This document shows, piece by piece, positions 1 to 5,014 of a stretch of 5,014 nucleotides of DNA. The position numbers were made by a program, and so were the translations under genes. The first letter of the stretch is position 1. Each line of letters begins with the position of its first letter. The stretch spans positions 1 through 5,014 of the forward strand of contig CAINSX010000078.1 of NCBI GenBank assembly GCA_903853185.1, read 5' to 3'. The stretch comes from an uncultured Opitutia bacterium. GTDB lineage: Bacteria > Verrucomicrobiota > Verrucomicrobiia > Opitutales > UBA953. Below the pieces are notes generated by a model. It did not search any database. It was not told where the DNA came from and was given only the letters and a program-made list of their open reading frames with translations.

Positions 1-1388
1 AGGTCGTCGGTGTTGAACGGGTGTTCGGCGGCGAGGACGGACATGCGTTCCGCGATGGCCATCGCTTCGATGCGGTCGTCGGGCGAGATCGCGTCGGCCT
101 TGGGGAGGCGATGGAGGAAGTCGGCCCACATCTGTGCGGTCTGACACCACGCTTCGGGAGCACGGAAGCGCGTGAGCGTGAACGCGAAGTCGGCCGCCGC
201 CTGTTCCTCGTCGCGGAGCGAGAGGCATTCCGCGGCACGTTCAGGCAGGTTGTGGGCTTCGTCCACGATCAGCACCGTATCGTTCATATCCCACCCCGGC
301 ACGGTCTCGAGGGCCGCGCGGTTGCGGGGCGAGAAGACGTAGTTGTAGTCGCAGATGACCACGTCGGCGTGCGCGAGCATGGCCTTGGTGATGTCCCACG
401 GCGGCACGCCGGCGATACGGCCGATCTCGCGGACGCGACGGAGGTCGGCGGCTTCTTCGAGCAGGTGCTGCGGGTCGATCTTGGCGTTGGCCCAATTGCG
501 GCGAATCTGCTCGGGGTCGTCGGTGATGCCGTCGACCTCGTGTTCGGAGCGCGGACGAAGGAGCACCGCGCGGAGCTCGTTGCTGCGGGCGAGGCGGCGG
601 AGTTCGGTGAGTACCTGCGTCTGGCCGGTGCCCTTGCCGGTGAGGTAGAGGAGGCGTCCTGCGCGGCCGCCGCGAAGGAGGCCGAGGCCGTGGCGCAGGG
701 CGGCGGAAGTCTTGCCGAAGCCCGTCGGCGCGACGAGCAGTCGCGTGGGCGAATCAAGGCCGGCTTGATCGAGGTCGGCGCAGCATTGCAGCCACTCCGA
801 GCGCGGCTCCTTGAACGGCAGGCGATCCGGGAGATTGAGTAGGCGCGCGTGGCTCGCGCGACGGTTCTCGGCGTGCGCGGCGACGGTCTCCGCCTGCGTG
901 AGCAGGTCGGCTTCGGCCGAGCGGGGTAGACCAACCGGCTGGCGCGTGCCGTCGGCCGGATCGATGAAGATGAGTTCGCCTTTCACTTCGCGGGCGCCGG
1001 AGCCCAGCCGTGCCGCGTGGCAATAGGCTGCGAGCTGCAGGAAGTGGTGGGCGAAGCGACCGATGAGGAACTCGGGTTTGCGCGGCAGCTTGAGGCTGAT
1101 CGTCTTGATTTCACGGATGCGGACCTCGCCGTCCGTCTCGAGCCATTGGTCGGCGCGTCCGGTGATGGCGATCGTCCAGCCGAGGGCACCGACTTCACAG
1201 GCGACGGAGCGTTCGAACTGCCAGCCCTGGCCTTCAGCTTCGGCGACCTTGCGCATGGTCTCATGCCATTGGCGGCCGGCCTCGGCGCGCCACGGGGCGC
1301 CGCCGGCGCCCGCGCCGGGACCCGGGCGGAACGTCGCGAACTCCTGCGCGCTCAGCTCGACGCGCTTCGCCTTGATGTCGATGCGCAT
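1..1388 (-). CDS. RecB-type nuclease fused to XPD/DinG-family (Rad3-like) DNA helicase, 3' end outside window
   Basis: Reading leftward from ATG 1388-1386, the frame stays open to the window edge (462 complete codons), so only the N-terminal part is visible. Residues 1-150 look like a PD-(D/E)XK nuclease of the RecB/Cas4 type: GRAD with D80, E93-I-K95, and a Q118-L-A-A-Y122 match to the QxxxY motif. A Gly/Ala/Pro-rich stretch lies near residues 22-31. Residues from about 190 begin a superfamily 2 helicase: Walker A APTGFGKT at 220-227, the family-typical CDYNYVF at 346-352, and a DEAH box at 376-379. Known relatives combine PDDEXK_1, DEAD_2 and Helicase_C_2 domains; the last would lie beyond position 1. 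The likely role is 5'-3' unwinding with DNA cleavage in repair (inference). No cysteine lies between K226 and C346, so the usual Fe-S cluster appears to be missing. The start overlaps the recO-like stop by one base (TGATG) and has no clear Shine-Dalgarno motif, suggesting coupled translation. Confidence 0.85.
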   Translation of the reverse strand, partial: MRIDIKAKRVELSAQEFATFRPGPGAGAGGAPWRAEAGRQWHETMRKVAEAEGQGWQFERSVACEVGALGWTIAITGRADQWLETDGEVRIREIKTISLKLPRKPEFLIGRFAHHFLQLAAYCHAARLGSGAREVKGELIFIDPADGTRQPVGLPRSAEADLLTQAETVAAHAENRRASHARLLNLPDRLPFKEPRSEWLQCCADLDQAGLDSPTRLLVAPTGFGKTSAALRHGLGLLRGGRAGRLLYLTGKGTGQTQVLTELRRLARSNELRAVLLRPRSEHEVDGITDDPEQIRRNWANAKIDPQHLLEEAADLRRVREIGRIAGVPPWDITKAMLAHADVVICDYNYVFSPRNRAALETVPGWDMNDTVLIVDEAHNLPERAAECLSLRDEEQAAADFAFTLTRFRAPEAWCQTAQMWADFLHRLPKADAISPDDRIEAMAIAERMSVLAAEHPFNTDD

Positions 1389-1990
1389 CAGGGCAGGACG
1401 AAATGGGCTTCGCCGGCGGCCCAGCGTTCAAGGTCGACCGCCAGCTTCGCGACGGTCTCTTCATCGGTCGTCTGCCCGTCGAGCGGCTGGCCGAGGATTG
1501 CCGCCGCGCCAGCTTGGCGGGCGCCGAGTCGCGTGAACCACTGCTCATGCACGCCCCAGCCACCGTCCTTGAGGATGAGCCAGAGGCTCTTGAAATAGGC
1601 GCAGTCGGCGCGCGGGCGCGCGGCCATGGCGTCGAACGTCTCGAGCGCGATGCGGTAGCAGACTTCGGCGGATTCGGGTGGCGGCGGGTTCTTGCGCAGC
1701 ATCGACGCGAGGCGGCACGCCCGTTCGAGCGTGCGGTGGTCGCGGGCGAGGCCGGCCCGGCGGGTGAGCAGGCGATAGTCGCGGGCGAAGCGGATGCCGC
1801 CGTCCTTGGCGCGCTCGAGGCTCACTTCCCCTTCGTCGAAGAGGTCGGGCAACGTCGTGCCGTTGCCGCGATGGGTGCGGATGAGGCAGCGCACGATGCC
1901 TTCAGCGGGCTCGAGCAGCGTGAGCAGGGAATGCGATTCCCCGGAGGGATCGCGACCCAGCACCAGGCAGCGGAGGCTCGATGCGGACAT
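1388..1990 (-). CDS. recO: RecO-like DNA repair/recombination mediator, short form
   Basis: This 200-residue protein resembles RecO, which anneals single strands and helps RecR load RecA on SSB-coated DNA. The N-terminus (about 5-75) fits the RecO OB fold: a LVLGRDPSGESHSLLTLL-type strand pattern, then EGIVRCLIR, like the family's 'VL...y.E...l.tlltp..G' opening. Residues 80-155 are mainly helical and include an aromatic, basic stretch (YFKSLWLILKDGGW) comparable to the family's 'lKlL...G' region. It is shorter than E. coli RecO (about 240 residues) and shows no CxxC pairs, so it lacks the zinc site of some RecO proteins. The ATG at 1990 is supported by AAGGAG eight bases upstream. It lies five bases after the DUF502 stop, and its own TGA overlaps the helicase ATG, so it is the middle gene of an operon. 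The family call is by overall pattern. A diverged OB-fold protein of another kind is possible. Confidence 0.68.
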   Translation of the reverse strand: MSASSLRCLVLGRDPSGESHSLLTLLEPAEGIVRCLIRTHRGNGTTLPDLFDEGEVSLERAKDGGIRFARDYRLLTRRAGLARDHRTLERACRLASMLRKNPPPPESAEVCYRIALETFDAMAARPRADCAYFKSLWLILKDGGWGVHEQWFTRLGARQAGAAAILGQPLDGQTTDEETVAKLAVDLERWAAGEAHFVLP

Positions 1991-1995
1991 CCGGC

Positions 1996-2679
1996 CTACT
2001 CCTTGCTTTCCGGCTTGGGGACGACGGAACCGAAGCTCATGAGCAGACCGAGGGCCTCGCCGACGGTCAGCTTCGTCTCACGGACTTCATCGGGAGAGAG
2101 GTGCAGGATGACGCCGGTGGTCGGCGCCGGCGCAGCCGGGATGAAGACGTTCACGACCGGCTTGCCGATGGCCTCGCTGAAGACCGTCGGCTGCTCATGG
2201 GTGACGAAGGCGATGGTCCACATGCCCGGGCGGGGGAACTCCACCATCACCACGCGGCGGAAAGTGTCCTTATTGCGACCGCTAAGGGCGTCGACCATCT
2301 GGCGGATGGTGCCATAGAGGGAGCCGAGGCCCGGGATGCGTTCTAGGATGGTGGCAAACCAGCGGTGGAGGATCTTACCGAAGAGGCGCTTCGAGAGGTA
2401 GCCGACGACGACCAGGATGATGAGCATCACCACGGCGGACGACACCACCACCAGCTGGCGGTAGAGGCCGGTGTTGAAGTCGGGCGCGGCGGTCTTCGAA
2501 TTATGCCAGAGCCAGGCGAAGCCCCACTCGATCGCGGGCTGGATGAACTTGCCCATCAGGTCGAGCAGCACCGATACGACGTAGAGCGTCAGTCCGATCG
2601 GCATGAGCAGGAAGAGCCCCGTCAGGAAGTTATGGCCTAGGCGGGAGGCTAAGGTGTTCTTTTCGTTGGTTTCGCCCAT
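1996..2679 (-). CDS. DUF502 family inner-membrane protein
   Basis: This 227-residue protein matches the DUF502 family, which has no firmly assigned biochemical function. Two hydrophobic segments stand out, about residues 18-40 (FLTGLFLLMPIGLTLYVVS) and 75-94 (LVVVSSAVVMLIILVVVGYL). They enclose a loop of about 35 residues. Family hallmarks follow: RIPGLGSLYGTIRQMVDAL (114-132), the VEFPRPGMWTIAFVT block (146-160), a VNVFIPAAPAPTTG block (177-189), and the late SPDEVRETKLTVGEALGLLMSFG helix. The first 17 residues are polar and probably cytoplasmic. Length is normal for the family. It is the first gene of the leftward cluster, five bases ahead of the RecO-like gene, and its last codons contain that gene's Shine-Dalgarno motif. 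A GGAGG lies only one base before its own ATG, an unusually tight spacing, but no better in-frame start is visible. I see no link to DNA repair in the protein itself, so co-transcription may be incidental. Confidence 0.93.
   Translation of the reverse strand: MGETNEKNTLASRLGHNFLTGLFLLMPIGLTLYVVSVLLDLMGKFIQPAIEWGFAWLWHNSKTAAPDFNTGLYRQLVVVSSAVVMLIILVVVGYLSKRLFGKILHRWFATILERIPGLGSLYGTIRQMVDALSGRNKDTFRRVVMVEFPRPGMWTIAFVTHEQPTVFSEAIGKPVVNVFIPAAPAPTTGVILHLSPDEVRETKLTVGEALGLLMSFGSVVPKPESKE
1999..2004 (-). promoter_or_regulatory. Shine-Dalgarno motif for the recO-like gene
   Basis: AAGGAG on the minus strand, eight bases before the ATG at 1990. It sits inside the last codons of the DUF502 gene (AAG GAG TAG). 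This well-spaced site fixes the start of the recO-like gene and suggests that ribosomes finishing DUF502 can re-initiate there. Confidence 0.75.
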
Positions 2680-2680
2680 G

Positions 2681-2685
2681 CCTCC
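2681..2685 (-). promoter_or_regulatory. Possible Shine-Dalgarno motif for the DUF502 gene, oddly close to the start
   Basis: GGAGG on the minus strand is separated from the ATG at 2679 by a single C. A normal spacer is about 5-9 bases, so the motif may work poorly or be coincidental. No in-frame ATG, GTG or TTG a few codons downstream restores a normal spacing. Confidence 0.3.
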
Positions 2686-2735
2686 AGCAAAGGAAGTCCC
2701 GTGGCGGTGGCAAGGGCGGTCGCAGGATTCCGGGA

Positions 2736-2763
2736 TTGGAACCTAGGTGGCGGGCCTTTTAAT
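2736..2763 (+). promoter_or_regulatory. Candidate sigma70-type promoter for the SOUL gene
   Basis: TTGGAA (2736-2741, 4 of 6 to TTGACA) is followed after 16 bases by TTTAAT (2758-2763, 5 of 6 to TATAAT). With usual spacing, transcription would begin at about 2770, the A of the ATG itself. That would give a leaderless or nearly leaderless mRNA, consistent with the lack of a Shine-Dalgarno motif. The match is by eye only, and the spacing could differ by a few bases. Confidence 0.35.
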
Positions 2764-2769
2764 GACCTT

Positions 2770-3315
2770 ATGAAGACGTTCCTCTGGGTTGCCCTCGCCA
2801 TCGTCGCGTCGTCGGCCAGACTGAGTGCCGTGTCCGAAGCCTATCCACGCACTGCGCCCGGCGACCTCGAGCTCAAGACCTTGCCGGCGGCCCGCTGGAT
2901 GCGCACGGAGTCCGCGAACGATTATTTCGCCGCGGACAACGGGCTGTTCATGAAGCTCTTCCGCTACATCGACTCGAACAAGATCCCGATGACCGCGCCG
3001 GTCGAGGCGGGTATCAAGCCGGGCACGATGGTCTTCTATATGGATGAGGCCTCGGCCAAGCGCGCCGACCTCGCGGAGACGCCGCAGGTGAAGCTGTCGT
3101 CGGTGCCCGAGCGTCGCGTGGCCGCCATCGGCATCCGTGGGTCTTACAGCCGTGAGAATTATGAGGAGGCCCTGACCGCGCTGAAGGCGTGGCTCGCGAA
3201 GCGGACGGACGTGAAGCCAGCCGGTGAACCGTATGCGGTCTATTGGAACAGTCCGTTCGTGCCTTTCTTCCTTAAGCAGTCGGAAGTGCACATCCCCGTC
3301 GCGCCGACGAAGTAA
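2770..3315 (+). CDS. Exported SOUL/HBP-family heme-binding-like protein
   Basis: The 181-residue product matches the SOUL/p22HBP family, whose members bind heme or related tetrapyrroles; the bacterial role is poorly known. The N-terminus MKTFLWVALAIVASSARLSA looks like a Sec signal peptide, with possible cleavage after A20 or A24, so the mature protein is probably periplasmic or outside the cell. Family signatures include the NKIPMTAPV block (70-78), MVFYMDE (87-93), the SVPERRVAAIGIRGSYS strand-turn (111-127), and the closing YAVYWNSPFVPFFLKQSEVHIPV segment. I prefer ATG 2770 over the in-frame GTG at 2701, because the shorter form starts right at the signal peptide whereas the longer one adds 23 residues of atypical sequence. 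There are no cysteines and only one histidine (H174). No Shine-Dalgarno motif is visible. The TAA stop directly abuts the convergent pyrD stop. Confidence 0.88.
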   Translation: MKTFLWVALAIVASSARLSAVSEAYPRTAPGDLELKTLPAARWMRTESANDYFAADNGLFMKLFRYIDSNKIPMTAPVEAGIKPGTMVFYMDEASAKRADLAETPQVKLSSVPERRVAAIGIRGSYSRENYEEALTALKAWLAKRTDVKPAGEPYAVYWNSPFVPFFLKQSEVHIPVAPTK

Positions 3316-4371
3316 TCAGGCCCAAGGGCGCTGGCGCCAGGCAAGGCCTTCGGCGATTTCACGGGCGAGTTCTGGTCCTCGGAAGATGAGGCCGGAATAG
3401 ACCTGCACGAGGCACGCGCCTTCATCCATGAAACGTCCGGCATCCTTCGCGGACAGGATGCCGCCACAACCGACGATCGGGATGCGTCCGTCGGCTTCCT
3501 TGGCGAGGAAACGCACGACCTGCAGGGAACGTTCGAGCAGAGGGGCGCCGCTGAGGCCACCGCGTCCGGGCGAGCACGCTTCGGTGCCGGGCGGGCGCGT
3601 GGTCGTGGTGTTCGTGGCGATGATGCCGGCGAAGCCGCATTCGCCGACGACGCTGACGATGTCAGCGAGCTGGTTTGGATTGAGGTCCGGGGCGATCTTG
3701 AGAAGCAGGGGCACTGGGCCACCAGTGAGGGAGCGATTCTCTTGCGCGAGCGTGGACAGCAATGTCACGAGCGGCGCGCGGTCTTGGAGGGCACGTAGGC
3801 CGGTGGTGTTCGGGCTGCTGATGTTGACGACGACATAGTCGGCGAGCGGCGCGAGGAGTTTGAAGCAGGTGAGGTAGTCTTCGTGCGCCTGTTCGTTGGC
3901 GGTGGCCTTGTTCTTGCCGATGTTGATGCCGAGCGGGCAGACGCGCTGGCCGCGACCAGGCTGTTTGCTCAGGCGATCATGCAGGGCTTGCGCACCGTTG
4001 TTCGGGAAACCGTAGGCGTTCACGACGGCGTTGAGCTCGGGGTAGCGGAAGACGCGGGGCTTCTCGTTTCCCGGCTGGGCCTTCGGGGTGACCGTGCCGA
4101 CTTCGACGTGGCCGAAACCGAGGGCCGCCGCGCCGCGCCAGCCGATGCCATCCTTGTCGAATCCGGCCGCGAGGCCGATATGGTTCGGGAACTTCAGGCC
4201 GAAGGCTTCGATCGGGCGGCCACCCTTGGGGGTGAGCGAGCGCTCCATCAGGAGGCGGAGGGGGGCGCAGGCGCCCAGGAGGCCCATGCCGCGGAGGCCG
4301 ACCTGGTGGGCCGTCTCCGGGTCCAGCGAGTAGAGGGCCTTGGAAATCACCTTCTCATACAGGAAAGACAT
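3316..4371 (-). CDS. pyrD: Dihydroorotate dehydrogenase (quinone), class 2
   Basis: PyrD oxidises dihydroorotate to orotate, the fourth step of de novo pyrimidine synthesis, passing electrons through FMN to membrane quinone. At 351 residues it has the class 2 length. The first 40 residues form the helical N-terminal extension that binds the membrane and quinone in this class. Motifs in order: HIGLAAGFDKDG (64-75, K73 near FMN), VEVGTVTP (89-96), NAYGFPNNG (118-126, where E. coli has an NRMGFNN-type segment), GINIGKNK (148-155), NISSPNTTGLRALQ (183-196, with S186 as the likely class 2 catalytic base), LLKIAPDL (223-230), IATNTTTTR (251-259), GGLSGAPL (271-278), IVGCGGI (299-305) and VQVYSGLIFRGP (322-333). 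All expected FMN and orotate Asn positions are present. It appears monocistronic, divergent from the unknown gene at 4482 and convergent with the SOUL gene. No Shine-Dalgarno motif precedes the ATG. Confidence 0.97.
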   Translation of the reverse strand: MSFLYEKVISKALYSLDPETAHQVGLRGMGLLGACAPLRLLMERSLTPKGGRPIEAFGLKFPNHIGLAAGFDKDGIGWRGAAALGFGHVEVGTVTPKAQPGNEKPRVFRYPELNAVVNAYGFPNNGAQALHDRLSKQPGRGQRVCPLGINIGKNKATANEQAHEDYLTCFKLLAPLADYVVVNISSPNTTGLRALQDRAPLVTLLSTLAQENRSLTGGPVPLLLKIAPDLNPNQLADIVSVVGECGFAGIIATNTTTTRPPGTEACSPGRGGLSGAPLLERSLQVVRFLAKEADGRIPIVGCGGILSAKDAGRFMDEGACLVQVYSGLIFRGPELAREIAEGLAWRQRPWA

Positions 4372-4481
4372 GCCCAGCAGTTAAGTGAGGAAAGGGCGGA
4401 AGGAAAGCGGAGAAGCCCGCCATTTGGACTGTTCGCTGACCCCTCTTGACTCCCGCCCAGACATGGACACACCACCCAGCC
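4372..4481. other. Divergent intergenic spacer between pyrD and the unknown gene
   Basis: This 110-base spacer separates two divergent starts. It contains purine runs (GAGGAAAGGGCGGAAGGAAA at 4387-4406) and an isolated TTGACT at 4446-4451 facing right, but no convincing -10 element at the right distance. Neither flanking ATG has a Shine-Dalgarno motif at normal spacing. I see no clear operator repeat, riboswitch or pyrimidine-attenuator hairpin. Confidence 0.6.
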
Positions 4482-5014
4482 ATGGCTTCGACTACCTCAA
4501 AGCTCCTTTGGTGCACCATCCGTTTCAAGGAGAAGGAAGGCAACTGGTGGGTGAAGGAGAACTCCGACCCCAAACACTACGAGCCGGACGGCTTGGGTAT
4601 CCTCGATCCCTTCCAGTTCCCGTGGATCCTCGACATGATGGACCCGCTCCGGGAGTACGGTCTGTCCAACGAAGTCCTCGAAGCCGCCTTCGTCCCGTTC
4701 CAGGCCCAGGACATCGAGAAGGACCAGACCGTCCGCCTCGTCCGCGTCGCCGAACACATCCTCGATTCCGAGGAGCCGCTCTTCGCCCTGCCGAATATCA
4801 AGGACGGCGACAAGGGCGCCTACGCCGATTTCCTCGAGCACATCATGCGCCTGCGCGTGAAGCTCATCAACGACACGATCAAGCTCGAGCAGAAGCTCAC
4901 CGTCGAAGACGTGGATGAACAGCTCAGCGAGCTGCGCAACCAGGCGATGATCGAAGGCCGCGATATCCATCCTTTCGAAGAGATCACCGACATCCTCGAG
5001 TTCGTGCCGCAGGG
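4482..5014 (+). CDS. Conserved-looking hypothetical protein, 3' end outside window
   Basis: A rightward frame from ATG 4482 stays open to the window edge (177 complete codons). I do not recognise the family. The product looks soluble: no signal peptide and no hydrophobic span. It begins with a short, Trp- and Lys-rich segment (LLWCTIRFKEKEGNWWVKEN, 8-27). Next comes a Pro/aromatic patch (LDPFQFPWILDMMDPLREYG, 41-60). An acidic, mostly helical body follows (about 61-175). Residues 115-156 have heptad-like Leu/Ile spacing with many charged residues and may form a coiled coil. Coding is supported by strong GC bias at third positions, by runs of charged and helical residues typical of real proteins, and by the poor composition of the competing frames. 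An in-frame stop at 4437-4439 limits upstream extension; TTG 4446 is a less likely alternative start. No Shine-Dalgarno motif is seen. It is divergent from pyrD. Confidence 0.75.
   Translation, partial: MASTTSKLLWCTIRFKEKEGNWWVKENSDPKHYEPDGLGILDPFQFPWILDMMDPLREYGLSNEVLEAAFVPFQAQDIEKDQTVRLVRVAEHILDSEEPLFALPNIKDGDKGAYADFLEHIMRLRVKLINDTIKLEQKLTVEDVDEQLSELRNQAMIEGRDIHPFEEITDILEFVPQ

Larger units (their letters stand above)
2680..2769. other. Divergent intergenic spacer between DUF502 and the SOUL gene
   Basis: Ninety bases separate two divergent start codons, so promoters for both directions must lie here or inside the flanking genes. The right half is more AT-rich (CCTTTTAATGACC) and holds the best promoter candidate, facing right. 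Toward DUF502 a weak TTGCCA / TTTGCT pair is visible but matches consensus poorly. I see no strong hairpin or operator-like inverted repeat. Confidence 0.6.

Noticed and set aside
21..842. 273-codon open frame on the plus strand
   Set aside because: It is antisense to the nuclease-helicase, whose Walker A, DYNYVF and DEAH motifs lie in the opposite strand; no motif is visible in this frame.
1296..1310. Repeated GGCGCC palindromes in the helicase N-terminus
   Set aside because: They encode a Gly/Ala-rich stretch and fit the local codon bias, so no separate repeat element is needed to explain them.
1403..2317. 304-codon open frame on the plus strand
   Set aside because: It lies antisense across the RecO-like and DUF502 genes, which both have family signatures. 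Its Ala/Gly/Arg-rich composition is typical of a shadow frame in GC-rich DNA.
2701..2769. In-frame GTG start giving a 204-residue SOUL protein
   Set aside because: The added 23 residues do not resemble a signal peptide and would bury the clear one beginning at 2770. The GTG also lies upstream of the best promoter candidate.
2762..2773. Three-codon mini-frame (Met-Thr-Leu-stop) whose TGA overlaps the SOUL ATG
   Set aside because: It could be a tiny coupled leader, but it has no ribosome-binding site, would probably start upstream of the mRNA 5' end, and such short frames are common by chance.
3331..3340. Perfect 10-base palindrome CTGGCGCCAG near the pyrD stop as a terminator
   Set aside because: It leaves no loop, has no T tract on either side, and encodes the conserved-frame C-terminus of PyrD. 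GC-rich palindromes of this length are expected in such DNA.
3883..4449. 188-codon open frame on the plus strand
   Set aside because: It is antisense to pyrD, which is unmistakable, and its repetitive Ala/Arg/Glu composition is that of a shadow.
4446..4474. TTGACT as a -35 box for the unknown gene
   Set aside because: No TATAAT-like element occurs 16-18 bases downstream (ACACCA or CACCAC there), so the hexamer alone is not convincing.
4385..4918. 177-codon plus-strand frame overlapping the unknown gene
   Set aside because: From about 4590 it becomes an Arg/Pro/His-rich run typical of an off-frame reading, whereas the frame from 4482 reads as a balanced protein.
4497..4970. 157-codon minus-strand frame
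   Set aside because: It mirrors the unknown gene at 4482; the Val/Leu/Glu/Asp pattern is what the reverse reading of its GTC, CTC and GAC codons gives, and the plus-strand frame has better composition.

Overview
The window is GC-rich, densely coded chromosomal DNA with five protein genes and no RNA gene, mobile element, CRISPR array or phage signature. Codons end mostly in G or C and long antisense open frames are common, as expected at this composition. Four genes belong to known families. The organism is probably a GC-rich Gram-negative-type bacterium. I lean to Verrucomicrobiota (Opitutae-like) from overall protein flavour and scarce Shine-Dalgarno motifs, but this is inference without any database search.

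Layout. Positions 1-2679 hold a leftward cluster of three tightly packed genes on the minus strand. In transcription order these are a DUF502 inner-membrane protein (2679-1996), a short RecO-like recombination mediator (1990-1388), and a large nuclease-helicase (1388 to beyond the left edge). The RecO-like stop and the helicase start share a base (TGATG), so those two genes are probably translationally coupled. A 90-base divergent spacer (2680-2769) separates this cluster from a rightward gene for an exported SOUL/HBP heme-binding-like protein (2770-3315). That gene runs into a leftward pyrD (class 2 dihydroorotate dehydrogenase, 4371-3316) with the two stop codons exactly abutting. A 110-base divergent spacer (4372-4481) follows, then a rightward gene of unknown function (4482 to beyond the right edge).

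How the genes may work together. RecO-like plus nuclease-helicase is a plausible DNA-repair pair: one protein processes DNA and the other anneals strands or loads RecA. DUF502 may only share transcription. pyrD (pyrimidine synthesis) and the SOUL gene look like independent housekeeping or accessory functions.

The most interesting object is the nuclease-helicase. Its N-terminus carries a complete RecB-type PD-(D/E)XK motif set. Its C-terminal part is an XPD/DinG-type helicase core whose iron-sulphur cysteines are absent from the expected place, with a Pro-Pro-Trp where the family typically has Cys-Pro-Tyr/Phe. I found no other strong candidate for an undescribed system.
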